Under the pieces are notes generated by a model. The model did not search any database. It worked only from the letters and a program-made list of their open reading frames with translations, and was not told where the DNA came from. A stretch of DNA of 64,000 nt from the NCBI RefSeq assembly GCF_050948175.1, contig NC_135199.1, positions 4,468,501 through 4,532,500 of the forward strand, in the 5' to 3' direction. Made by a program: the position numbers and the translations under genes. Shown here piece by piece: positions 49,205-61,590 of the stretch. Position 1 is the first letter of the stretch. Every line of letters starts with the position of its first letter. The stretch is from Xylocopa sonorina. Taxonomy: Eukaryota; Arthropoda; Insecta; Hymenoptera; Apidae.

Positions 49205-50866
49205 GAAAAGAAAGACAAGGAAAGTTCGATCGCGCCTTGTCCGAAAGATCGTGTTCAATTTAGATCCAACGCGTACCTCTTGCTTAACGAGACCAATGAT
49301 CGTTAACGCAAGCGTGACATCTTAGCGGCCTTTTTGCCAGCGTTAATCAGTGACTTTACACGGGAACTTCCGCGTATTTTACCGAACGTAATCCGAATCG
49401 AAAGTTATCGTTCCCCGACTTATATTTTACAACCGATCTGGCCGTAAATTCACCGCGGAGCCACGAAAGAACCTAGCGCACATTTTATTACCATTTTCAC
49501 CGTCAACCGCGCTAACAAAGATGGTATCGTCGGGCCATCCTTTACGCGGTCTCGACCGTTTTGTTTCCGCGCGTAAGAAAGGGTTCTCGGGGGAAGACGA
49601 ACGGGGCAAGAAAAAGCGGCGGGCAACGAAAGGCGACGACGGCGACAACGTGGAGGGAAATCGCGCAAAAGGGACCGACATAATCGGACGGCGCCCAGTT
49701 CGAGCTTTTATTCCGGCTTATTTCACGGTAATCCTTTCGAGAGTCGCCAGGATCCACTCTACAGGGGTTGCCCACACCTACATAAACGCGAACCGATGCG
49801 CTTATTTACGGCGGCTAAAATAGTAAATTATCGAATCGACTGCGCGTTGACGATCCCAAAGACTCTTTCGAGCGAACATTTATTAGGCGCGAAACGACGG
49901 TGCCTCGGAAATTAATGGTGGATCCGGTGCGGCGAAGGTATCTCGGATATAAAATATTTCGGACGATGGGGGCCCGTCGTTAACGCGGCACTACCTAGAA
50001 CTGGCCTATCTCGTTAGCGACTCGATCGTTAAGATCTCCAGGACATCGCGTGATCTTTCCACTCGCGTTTAACTTTTACCCAATTAGGTAATCGATGCTG
50101 TATACGCCCTGGCCAGTATCGGATGTATGCGCGATACCGATCTGCCGGTGATTTTTAGAACTCGAGGAAAGTGTCCGCCGCGCGGTAAGGATCGAACGAT
50201 CGGTTTCGATATCCTCGAGCTCGCGTTCGTCACGCGACACCGTCGGACACCGCGCGATCCTCAAAAAATAATTAACCACCGAGGACAAGCAACGACGCCA
50301 CGCGTGAGTTACGCGCGCGGGTATCGGATTTATTGAAAATTATAATTTATGCGCGTCTACGGACCGATAAATCTGTGACACGGACATTACGCCATCCAAT
50401 AAATTCCCGAATATCGACGTTTAAATTAACCTTTGGCATGCCAGAAAACCGGCTAAATCATTCGATTACTGACACGGTTGTATATTAACGTCTACGATTT
50501 CCTTAGGTCGCGATACCGAGTGGTAACCGATCGCCACGGAATTCCATCGTTATTTTCAACGATAACGCGAGATATCACGACTATTATTAGCGGCGCTATT
50601 AAACTCTCTTTAAGCGTCCGCGTCGAATCGCCTATAAAACTGGTAATGAAAATCGCATGGAACTCTATTCCGTGATAGAAAATCTATTCGCGCGTTCGCA
50701 TTCTTTAACGGAACGTCATAATCGGCCGTTGGTACCGTGGATTCGCGCGATTCACCCGCCGCGGTGTGCAGATCCCACGTCGATCTCCGGCGCCGGTCGT
50801 GCAATAACGATCGCACAATACCGGAGCCCTTATTTATAGGGTAGTAAAAATTTAAATAAATATCTG
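49205..50866. other. Gene-free CpG-rich sequence
   Basis: Two-strand overlapping frames at 49427-49823 (84, 72, 100 and 77 codons) are typical of stop-poor sequence. Inverted words CTCGAG and ATCGAACGAT lie near 50161-50220. No gene is recognised. Confidence 0.5.
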
Positions 50867-50898
50867 CCCCCTGGTCCCGGCCCGGGGTCCTCCCCCCC
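50867..50898 (-). other. G-quadruplex motif on the minus strand
   Basis: C-runs of 5, 3, 3 and 7 on the plus strand (50867-50871, 50876-50878, 50881-50883, 50892-50898) correspond to four minus-strand G-runs with loops of 4, 2 and 8. The last loop slightly exceeds the strict seven-base rule. Confidence 0.6.
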
Positions 50899-52330
50899 GT
50901 CAGCCCTATCGTTTCGTGCCGCGGCGGTTCTATCGACGACGAAGGGTTCGACCGCGAGGATGGTTATTTATTCACTTAATGCAAACGGAGCTGTTTCTCG
51001 CCGCGGACCGTCCGAGGTGCATCATTATTCGATTTTCGGCGAAGTTTTACCGTCCGTGGCTCGGTCCGCGAGCCAGTAGACGAGCGTCCACGACCAGTAG
51101 TAAATTTTCACCCTTCCCACCCGGGCTGTAAATTTACCTTCGCCTTTCAATAGGGACCACGCCAACGGAAGGCACCGTTCGCCCCCGTCGCGGCAGAATT
51201 TCAGCCCCCACCTCCAAACACGCTCTCTCTCTCTCTTTTTCTCTCTCATCCGCGCAGGTTAACTCCCTTCCTCTCGCTCGATTCGTTTCATTCGATTTTT
51301 CTCTTTCCATCGGTGGCCTTTCTCTTTTCTCCCGGTTATACACCTCGCCTCGCCCTGTTCATCGACGTCACTTCATATCGCAGCCGTCGCCGTCGTCTTC
51401 GTTCGTCGTCGCTTTCCTTTCGTTTTGTTTTGTTCGGTTTTCGCCGCAATGGCGATCGCGGTCTTAGTCCGCGATGGTGGCGATGACGATCGACACCGTG
51501 GACAGTAGTGGTGGTAAACACCGGTGGACAACGGTGATGGTGATACGACGAGGACGGTGGCGGTGGTCGCGTACGGCGCAGGTAGTGGTGGACGACCACG
51601 GGTCTTCTCGCCCGTGGACCGTGGAAAGAAAGCCGCGATGGTAGGAGAGAATTCTCGGCAAGGCTGCGAATTCAACGGTTGGGCGTGGACAATATTTATG
51701 CCCGTTTCTCCACGGATCGTTTCTTGTTTTATTCTTTTCCTCGAGTTACCACCGCCAGCGCTGCGATCCTTCCTGTCCCAGTTTTCTATCCCATTTCTCC
51801 TTCTCGACCAGAGGCGGTCTGTCGCGTTGCGTCTTTTTCTACTGCAAGCATCGCCTCCCGCGATTCCAACGGGAGTGGAACACTTTTTTCCCCCCCGAGA
51901 CAAATCAAAAGAAGCCTTCGCCGGTTCCGTTCAAAGCGGAACCAAGAGCGTCCAAGTTGGGCGTGGATAATATTACATTTACGTCCGGTTGGATGTTTAA
52001 CCAACGACGTAGCAGCCGACCAACCGTTCCTCCAACCGCGCCATACGCGGTGCTGCCTCGCAACACCTTGTCCTCCTCGGCTGCGCTCTCGTTTTTTTCC
52101 TCCCCGCACGACGAAATCGACGTGTCGCCGAATTTGGCTCGAGGCTGATCGCGCCCTCGTTCCACCGCGCCAACGAGGATCTCGATGTCAGATCGACATC
52201 AATCTGACGCGGAACCAGTTGCAGAATGACTTTATCAATCTTAAAACCGATCGGCCGAGCAAATCTCCTATAAACGAGCCTCGCCTAACAAATCCGCGAC
52301 GATCCGCCTTGTAACCGATGAAGACATCTT
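50899..52330. other. GC-rich block with CT tract and trinucleotide-like sequence
   Basis: A CT run lies at 51223-51236, followed by a pyrimidine-rich stretch to about 51340. The region 51480-51600 is rich in GGTGG/GACGA words, which encode Gly/Asp/Val in one direction and His/Thr/Pro in the other. Frames of 148 and 211 codons (plus) and 176 and 107 codons (minus) overlap here. All are low-complexity products without a domain. The sequence GGGCGTGGA(C/T)AATATT occurs twice (about 51680 and 51959), a small direct repeat. No gene is called. Confidence 0.45.
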
Positions 52331-55300
52331 TCAAATATTTCATATCGTCGCGCGAAGAAGATACAACACGCCTCGTGATCTTATTTCCCCCTTTTCCTCG
52401 TCCTCGATCGTTCCCCCGTCGATAAAAGGGGACGATTTCGAGTAAACGTATGAAACTCCACTCGAACGCTTTCCACTTTCCCAGCTACAACTTGGAAAAC
52501 CCTTTCGTGGTTCTTTGAAAATCGAAAATCGTCGAGGTTCGCGTAAAGTTTCGTGACGCGACTACGCGTCCCTCGAATACGTCCTCTCGCGTTCAAACTA
52601 GTTCCCAAAGATGTACACGCGGTGTGTACGGATCGAGGGATATCAGCGATCGCATCGTAAATCCGGCCGTTTCCTATCTCACGGTCGAGGGTTCGAAAGA
52701 AAATGAGCGTTTCCTAGGAAATCGAGCGGTTAGCAACAAGTAGGAAGGGTTCGTGTATAGGGCCGGGTCGGGGTGATAAATTTGTAAAACCAATTTAAGA
52801 TCGCGGTGTACACGAACCGTCGCCGGACGTTCCACGGGCCTCCCTTTATCTGCGTCCTCTCAGCTGGAACGTACACATATCAACTTTTTATCTCGGCCAG
52901 AGACAATTCGACAACGACCACGCGTCCTTATAAACGTACTATGCCGCATAAGTATCCCCCGGCAACCCACATTTCGAGCGCCGCCCGAGGAGACGGGGAT
53001 CTTTCGACACGGGAAAAACGTCCACCCCATCACCCTCCCCCCGTTCCATGCTCTGGCCAGCCTTTATCTTTCCCACCGTTGTACCGTGAATCCTGGATAA
53101 CCGACAGATAAAACGGGCATTCACGAAATATTTGATAAAGCCGTGTGCCCTGGCCGTGTAGCAACAGCGACCCTGGATGACAGGAATACCGCGCTCGCAA
53201 GCGCCCTCTGCCCGAAATTTACGGGGCAGATTGCGAAAAAATTCCGCGAGCCGTCAATACCTCGGCAACTCCTGCGCGAAATTATGTTATCAGCGGCTAC
53301 GAAACGATACACAAGTGTTCGCAGATAATGACAGACGAGCGCGAGGATAAACCGCGCGTGGTTGGTGTAATCGAGGCCTTCGTACGGGCTTGAAGCGCGA
53401 CTCGGCGACGGCGCGGAATGGTACGCGTGTGTTTTGCCACCTGCGTATCGGTGGGAAGCGTTTTAAACAAATTTTCGCCGCCGATAAAGATAGCTGGCGT
53501 CGAAATTACGTTATCGCGGGTGAGAAACGACGGTGACGTGGTGGCTTCGTACGGAGCGAGAATCAACGGCGAGGCCAGGAGCTGCCAAAGATTTCAGATA
53601 ACGGTTTTACGACGTTATCACCGCGTGACGTCGCGTCGTCGCTCGTATCGCGTGTTCGGAATTTACGCGCCGGCAAAAATGCCGAACCGCCGCGGATCCG
53701 CTCGAATCGTTCAAGTGGCTCGACCGCGACGATTCTTCTGGGACGGACCAGCCGCTGCTACTTCCCTTTTAGTGCGGTATGTAATATTTCGCCGCAGGCC
53801 GCAAACGGAAAGCAATTATGGAACATTAAAAGCGGCGAGGCGGGAGGCGTACGGGGCCTCCGCAGAAGACGAGAGGCCGCACGGGTGGCTCTCCGTGTTG
53901 TTTGAAAAAAAACAACCCCTCTCTGGGGTTCATCGACCATTGTCAACGAGAGAACGCGCTGTCGATGAGCTTCGAACAGCGGAGGGATGCTTCGCTTAAG
54001 AAACGTCACGCTGTTGTATTTCACCGCTGCAGATAACGGTCCGATTAGCATCGGGTGGTTTATTTACGACGGAATTAGCACAAACTAAAATTCGATTACG
54101 CGCAGCGACTGTTCAGGATCGCAAAAGAAACGAAATTTTCCAATTAACTCGAGGAACGCGTTCTCCGCGCAGCCCCGGAACGGTCTGACGGATTCTAATA
54201 ATAATTAGTACAGATTCCATTAAACGCGGTCGGTCGTAATTCCAACATCGCGCAATTAAAGGATATCGAGGGATCGTAAGAATGGAATAACATTAAGGAA
54301 TAGGTGGAAGCTATCACAAAATTGCAGCCTGCTTTACGATATGTATGTAAATATTTGTCGTATATTAAGTGGGAACTACGATTAATTAAACGGGCCCAGG
54401 TAACTGCTCCGAAAAGAATCGGTCCCGCGACTCGGATTACCGCCGCGTACGCGTTGCCCTCGTAAATATGTGACGACACAGGATATAACACATGTTGCCG
54501 GTCGGGCCCGCACATGCATTACATTGCCGAAGCGCGTCTTAACTAATCGGAGTTATGGTAGCTGGGCGGTCTGCACCATTTCGCATTTCAATGCATACAC
54601 CGGTGTGATTTGCGAGGGCGAGGCCGTACAGTCGGTAGATAGCCTCTCCCGTTCCGCTCGCCCTTTTTATTCCTTTGCCGTTTTACCGTCTCCTTCTACC
54701 GGCCACATACCAACTGCTCTACCCACCTCTTTTCGCTTGTCCCCTTTTTTTCCCTTTATTTTCATTCCACGAGGATGTATCGTGGCTTTGATTTCATACG
54801 AGACATTCTTTGGTGTCACTCGTCCAGATTCATCCGAGGTTACGCGGAACGGGAGAAAAAAAGGGAAATGGAAAATTGAAATCGTGAATCGACCGGCTCC
54901 TTCGCAAGGACGAGCGAGAAAGCGGGTAAAAAAAAGGCGTCGATTAGCGGTCGCGGACGAATCGTTTGCTCCTAAACCTTTTAAGGGCAACACGGATTCG
55001 TGTGCCGTTATGCCAATACGCTCTCGAGGCCTTAAACGTTCGCCCGACTATTGCTCGGCTGCTTTTACGAACCCGCCATATATAGAAAGTTACAGGCAGT
55101 CCAGAGCACCGCAGGTACGGATGCAAAGTTGCACCCGGTAAATATATACGCTATTGATCATAAACCGAGAGCCGACCGTCTGGCGAATCGATAGACGAAT
55201 CCCTCCGTGAGAATCTCTAAACGTTCGCCTTGTAAATGATTGTGTTTGATTATACCCGCGCCTTGTTGAAGTACCCTTGCGCCGTTCAACTCTCGCTACA

Positions 55301-55659
55301 TAGAGTATCTAGTTTGTAATGGCTCGCACTGCTCTGGGCATTAATTAACAGCGTTATGAACTACAACGTCCATCCATTACGCGCGAGAGCGCAAGGAAAG
55401 CGAACCACCGAATACCAACAGACAGGTACACAGAATAATAACATCAAACAGCCGATCGTCCCAAGGCACCACGATACTCTAAAAACCTGACGTGTGCGCG
55501 GATGAAACCTCTCGTCGACAACGTAGGGTGGGTTTGAGGTACAACCATTGTACCTGTACGCGCCTATATCTATCAGAACGATGTTTTACGGTCGCTGGTA
55601 CGATCGTATAGCAACGGCGAGGGAATGATCGAAGGGTGGAGACAAAGAAAGCAATAGAT
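52331..55659. other. Gene-free unique sequence
   Basis: The longest frames are 193 codons (53418-53999) and 223 codons (54470-55141), both plus strand and both opposed by minus-strand frames of 89-108 codons. The C-terminal half of the second is Lys/Arg-rich. I see no domain, signal peptide or splice structure. CpG density is high. Confidence 0.5.
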
Positions 55660-57530
55660 ACTAATGCATCGCGTGGTTGCGTCCGCTGCGTTAATGGCGG
55701 TCGCGAGGAAGACATTCGTTCGAATGGCGGCACGTAGGAGGACAGTGGCACGGTCACAAATATTCCGGTGTCCGCTTCCGCGCTTCGAGGTGAGCCGATC
55801 GCGCGTTCCGCCCGCTCGTAATTCCTCCGCGCGCACCCTAAACCGGAGGGGCCGTTATTTTTTTCCGGCGATACGCGGTGCGCGCCGTGGCGCGAACGTG
55901 CGCGCTTCGAGGTGTCCGAGGAGCGCGTAGGTACCACGAAATCAAATTCTATTCACCGGACCTGTCGCGGTATTTCATGTATTTGTATCGCGCCGCGGGA
56001 CGCCACGAAATCCCCGGCCCTTCCGCGTCCACCACGGCCGAGGCGTTTATAGGAAACAGCACCCGCGTGTTTCGCCTATAAAAATGTGGATACGTCGTTT
56101 CAGAGTTCGGTTTGCTCACGATATCCTTAGTTACAACGAGCGTCAGCAGCAAAGCGTGCCGCCTCGTGTAATTCCGAGGGTACCGCAAAGTTAATGATTA
56201 TTTCAATTCGAGAATCACAGTGACATACTCGTTCGTAACTCCGTTTTATTACTCCGCTATCAGGCGGTCGTTCGCAGGCTATTAATTAAGTCGTAAACGA
56301 GTAATGTCTTGATACGCGAACAGCACGTGCCTCTCGTTCGCGCATTCCGATTCATAGACACGGTGGTAGCGATTTTTCGCGGATACGGCGACAGGTCGGT
56401 TTTGTTCGCCATTAGAATCGAATCTCTATCGAACGTCTCGTTTATCCGTTCGGCTGAAGCCGTCTTGCCACCCGCAAAGCTCGGCTCGCTTCAGCCCCGA
56501 GATAAGGACAAATTATTACGACGGTACGTCAGCGGAAAGTGTCACGGCTTAATTAAAATCCCCGCGGTCTTGCTCGTAGAAGCGGATAATCCCGTTTAAG
56601 AAAGCCGCGCCACGCTCGCGGGGCAGAAACCGGGGTGGGCGGAAGCGTGTAGCGGCGCGCGGATCGTTTCGCGGGCCACGGGAAGAGCAGGCGGAGGGAG
56701 GGCGTTTTAAATCGAATCACTCGGCGACGATGATTCCGCGGTGGGAAACGAAAAGCACGATACCTAGGCGGCGGCGGCGGCTCGTTAAATTACCGTGGCA
56801 ATGGGAATTTCGCAGATAACCAACGAGCTCCGGCGAGCACGAAATAATTAGAGGAGACGAGCCTTAACTCGATCAAGGCTGACGCGGGCAGTGATACGAG
56901 CGCGCCGCGGCGCGGTTCCCAGACAGATTCGTATCGTGTACGTACGCGAGCCGAGGCGCGCGCTTTCTACACGCGCACACTCGACCGACATAATAAGGAT
57001 ATTTTGCATATATTAACGACTAATGGAAGCAATAATAGCGTATCGTCCCGGCGATACTACCCGCTTTTGTCGGCGTAGCCGGAATACCAACGCAGATACT
57101 AAACCCATGAATACTACCCGAACCCGATTTCCTCGACACACCTGCTCGAACGGCCTGCTCTCCCCGGTTCGAGTTTATACCCGCGGAAAAGAAGCTGAAC
57201 GAGGACGAATCCACCGCGTCCCCGCCGCCTCCGCCATTTATGGTAACGACGGTTTTCCGTTTTGCGCTCGTCGGATGATTACGATCGTGCATTAAAACGA
57301 TTACACCGGCGCCCGTTTAGATCCACGCCACGGACACATTCGAACGCGGCGATGCGCAATTACGTTATTGGCGAATGCGTTCTTATTAGCGCGGCTCCCG
57401 TACTTTTCTGGTAATCAATTTTGAAATACGAGCCGCGCGTAACGGCGGACGCGGCGAGTGCCGCCCCGACGTCCGCGAACCGATACGCCGTTTAATATGT
57501 TAATACGCGGGGCGCGGCGTTTAAGACGCT
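55660..57530. other. CpG-island-like region
   Basis: GC and CpG are especially dense at about 55660-55960 and 56600-57520, with runs such as GGCGGCGGCGGC near 56770. Equal 90-codon frames on opposite strands at 57020-57295 show how permissive the sequence is. It could hold a promoter or first exon, but no TATA, initiator or conserved peptide is visible. Confidence 0.35.
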
Positions 57531-60500
57531 TTTGAAATTAACAGATCGTAAAAGCTACATTAAAACCCGATCGTCGCGCGGCTTCCCGCGCGGACGCTAT
57601 CGACGTGTGTCTCGGAACCGTCCACCCGGTTCATCCCTCGTATTCGTCCACGCCTTCGCGGCACGCTTAACGTACGACCGGGATCCTTTTCTCTTTTATT
57701 TCACCGTCCCGATGCTCGAGGACACCGTCCATCCTCGAGATTACGAGAGGAACGCGCGTGAGGAGAATTCCTAACGAGCGGACGGAAAACGAAAGTGCTC
57801 GAGTAGGATTCATGGATAGACCCGAGGCGTGTTTCGGGGTATCGCGTTTGGAATACTTCGCTAATTAAGTCGTTTGGGACGCGCCACGCTCGCTTCGTGT
57901 TTACAATATCGTTACAACAAACTGTTTAAGCTTCCAATTTGCGTTACTCCCATTTCCGAGATGTATCTGTACCGCGCGAGATTTAAGGGGAGCGAACCGC
58001 GGCTGAGTAATGGGGCCCCCTCGTAAACTCGGTGTAGGACGAACGCCGGGGAAAACGTGTGAAATAAGCGGATACGAAACGGATGAGAAATAGGAGTAGA
58101 ATCAGCCATTAATATCGCGAGACTGTGACTAATAAGTGAAATCAGGTGTAAAGACAGGACTGCGTTTCCGCTATCTATCAGATATTTCGCGTTTAGTTGC
58201 TCGCGCGCTGAAAGTAATCGTCCCTTGGCGTGTATGACGCGCGACTGACTCAACCGAAGGGAAATTTCACCGGACAGAGAGGCCCGTTCAAGCCATCGCG
58301 AACGGGTACGCGCGCCTCTATCTCGAGTGGCTCGATGCGGTGAATGAATAATACGTCGCCGGTGACTCACGGTTGGCTCGTTTTCGTAATGACACTCGCG
58401 GGGAAACGAGCCAACGGACAGAGAACCAGCGACGTTCCGGTGAAATCGTTCGATCGCCGATCGACCGTCAACCTTTTACTCTCGCCGTTCAGCGTAAATC
58501 TCGAAAGTGATAATGATTGATTCATAAATCACGTGGAACGGTAGGCTCCGAGTGCACAAGCGATCGGGAAGATTTATTCACGGAATCGTTCGCCTCTTCG
58601 TTCAGCCAACGGACTCGCGCACGCTTCCTATCACGCGGTTCGCCCCGAGACGCCAGCACGACGTAGAAGAGGCGAATTGATTTACTGCTCGTCAAATTAA
58701 TGGCAACTTATAATCGGGAGATTGAACGAGGCGATCGAAAGCGTGGCGGACGACTCGAGATATCGCTAACAGAGCGTCTTCTACGTCTACGCGTTCGTAG
58801 CGTCCACTTGGCGTCCCTCTTGCCATCCGTTCGAAAATTCCTCCGCGGGACAATTACGGAGAGAAAGGAAACGGTCCGGTTGTCGCGTTACGTTGCATAA
58901 AGATGTCGAATAAGAATCTTCCCTACCACGTAGGCCCTTTCAATTACGGGCTATTAGGGCAAGTAAGGACCTTTAATCCCCGGCGGGTACACGATTTTTT
59001 ACTCCGGCTTTTCGCCGTAAAAGGATAAAAGCAACCCCCGGGCCCCCCATTAGTCACCAGTCGGCCCAATGCGGCCTTCGCCTGGTGGATATATTTTTAT
59101 GACACGCGTGTGGAAACCTGTTCCATTGCCCGACCACTACGACAACGTTATATTTTCCGTCTCTCTCCCGCCGTATCGACGGTGAACCCTCTCACCTACT
59201 CGTTTCTTCTTGTCGCGGTTCCATCCGAACGGCTGCCTCGAAAACTTCCCCCTCTACAACACTGAAACGAGGACTCTTCGTATTACAATGTTCAGGGACC
59301 AGATTCTTGTTGCTCCTCGGCCAGTAGAATCGTACTTTGATAGCTGCTTTTTAGCAGTGTCATCAGCCTGATCGTTTTTTTTTTTGTTTTTTTGTTATTT
59401 TTAACTATAAATTTGCACGAACCCGAGTCTTTCCCGCGACTGGTTCCAGCCGGTGGCCTCGAGCACCGAACTGTCGCGCTGAAAATTTCGCGTCAATCGT
59501 ACCCGCGATTCGCCATCGCAGCGACGAAAATCAATTCTTCTACTTTATGCCACTCTCTTCCAAGTATCGGAGTCCACATAAGAGGCCCGCGGAAGGTCAG
59601 TTTATTGCAAGTATAAATACGTATGAACGCTCCATCCATCATCCATAACCGGGTTCCATAAAACCATAAAATATCGGACGGACGGTCGTCTTCGATACGT
59701 GCCTCGGAACGCTTTAACCCTTTCAATGCGGGACGCCAGGGTTAAACGCGGGCCCAGCTACGAGCAGCCCTATTGAGACATCAATCGGCCTCGTCATTGA
59801 GTCGTCAACCACGCTTCGACACGGTACGAGACCATCGATGGTTGTACGTACGACCGCGTCGGAAAAATCGCCGATTGTTAGACGGGATCGTCGAAGGTTA
59901 GCGCGAGCATTGTTCACGGCGCGACATGCACGATGGGCATAGGTCGCAATTTATGGATGCGAAATTCCATCTCCGGGATTACGTCGCGAGGCGTTGAACG
60001 CACGCTCCGCACCGTCGCTCGGACATCCTCGCAATATAACCCGCATTAATGGCGGGGCATTACTGGAGTGTTTAACCACGAACTCGCCTCCTGAGTAAAC
60101 AGCCACTCGGTCACGAAACGATAGTCTACTTCGAGGCAGAGAAGCGTCGCTCCTCGAGACCGTTCAGAGCCAGCCCTCCCCTATTTGCGTTCGCGGTACG
60201 CCTCCCCCTTGGCGTTCCATCCAAATAATTTGTACCTTTTAAATCCTTCGGCTGGAGGGGCATCGACAGCGCGAGCGGCGCCTCGATCGCTGACACGCTT
60301 CCCGGTTCGTTAAATCGATTTTCGTTCCCGTTCGAGAGAGGATAATTGCGGCGTCGAACTGGTAGATCGAGATTCGAACCAGGATGTTTGGAGACCGACA
60401 TATACATCGACGGCAACATTCGAAACGGCGATGCTTGCCGGGTCGTAGTTGCGAAGAGGATATTGCAGACTTACTATTCTTGTCGATGAGTCATTAATGG

Positions 60501-61414
60501 GTTCATTGAATCTGAGTGCTAGATAAGTAATTTTCAGGAAATCAGACTCATTCGCTCCAAGTGTTCTATAAATGCGATCCTCCAGCGAATTTCAGAATAA
60601 AGCCTGCTAGACTTTTCTTCAAGACTGCCCTATACTGGAGCAAGAAACTAACACCAACCAATATCTTCAAATTCTTTCAAACGTGAGAAAGAATCTGACG
60701 CTGGAAAATCCTGTTTCATAGAACACGTAGCCAAGGATCGAGCGAAATGTTCGTCAGAAAATAGCTGGGGGCCGTTTCGATAGGATACGTGTCTCGTTGG
60801 CGAGTAGAGAGCGCGGTCCGCGAAACGAGACCGTCAGGTGGGCCGTGAGTTAAGTGTCTCACGCGCGTGTAAGCAGCGCTCGGTATCTGTAACAGATCAG
60901 ATACAAATGGAAGCCGCGACCACGGCGTTAAGTGAGCCGAAGTAAGCGTGGTAGTTGCCACCGTGGTAGGTAGAGCCGTGGCTGGCGTGGCCGACGGGCA
61001 TCTTTCAGGTGGGGAAACCGAAGGATCGGGTAGGAGGCGTCGAAGAAGAAGGCTCGGACGAAATCGGTGCCGATCGGTAGTGGCAGGAACCGACAACAGA
61101 TACTCGCGTCGGCACCAGTGGCAGGTTAAAGGTTGTTGCGTGCCCGTGCCATCCCTCTTCGAAGAGCCATCGCGCAGAGTCACGCCGTGACATCGCGATC
61201 GACGTCGACCGGGAACGATGGTTCGAGATACGTGAATAGGTACACGGATTGCTCGAACCTAACGCAAGGTATAGGTAAATATTGACATAATTCCAATGGT
61301 GCTACTTGCAATCGCGATATTGTACGGGTCTAAAGAAACTCGGGACCGTAAGAGTGTTTAGACGAAGCTAACTTCAAAAAGTAACATCTGATCGAAACGC
61401 AATGAAACTGTCGA
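57531..61414. other. Gene-free unique sequence
   Basis: A T-rich tract lies at 59375-59392, just after a small GCTGCT/AGCAG stem (59344-59357). Minus-strand frames of 152 codons (57912-58370) and 155 codons (60716-61183) are unrecognised. The second is opposed by a plus frame of 80 codons. Nothing else was seen. Confidence 0.45.
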
Positions 61415-61590
61415 CTATGTTAGTCGCCTGTATACGTCAATTTTGAATAAGTACACCGGTGCCATGTAAGCAGCTGCATAGGAGTGTGCTGGCTGTCATA
61501 GACGCTCGTAAACTGTCAGTTATCGAGTTATTCGATCATTCCATTATGTCAGTCGACGGTACATCAATTTTGTACAAGCGTACCGGTAAA
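61415..61590. repeat. Imperfect direct duplication
   Basis: A 47-49 bp unit at 61415-61463 recurs at 61544-61590. It shares TATGT-AGTCG, TCAATTTTG and ACCGGT in order, with about 75% identity and a 2-bp gap. Just downstream CCGAGC-AGAA-GCTCGG forms a small hairpin (61632-61647). The second copy falls in a 74-codon frame with no recognisable product. Confidence 0.7.

Noticed and set aside
51373..52314. Overlapping frames of 148-211 codons on both strands
   Set aside because: All are products of GC-rich, repeat-like sequence with few stop codons; both strands cannot plausibly code at once.
54470..55141. 223-codon plus-strand open frame
   Set aside because: Starts at an arbitrary site, Lys/Arg-rich tail, opposed by a 108-codon frame, no known family.
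59260..59392. Pol III-type RNA gene ending at the T-rich tract
   Set aside because: The small stem before the T-run is only 5-6 bp and no A/B boxes or known snRNA sequence match on either strand.
60340..60440. B-box-like GATTCGAACC, suggesting a minus-strand tRNA
   Set aside because: The would-be T-stem does not pair (CCTGG against CTCGA), and no A-box or acceptor stem is found.
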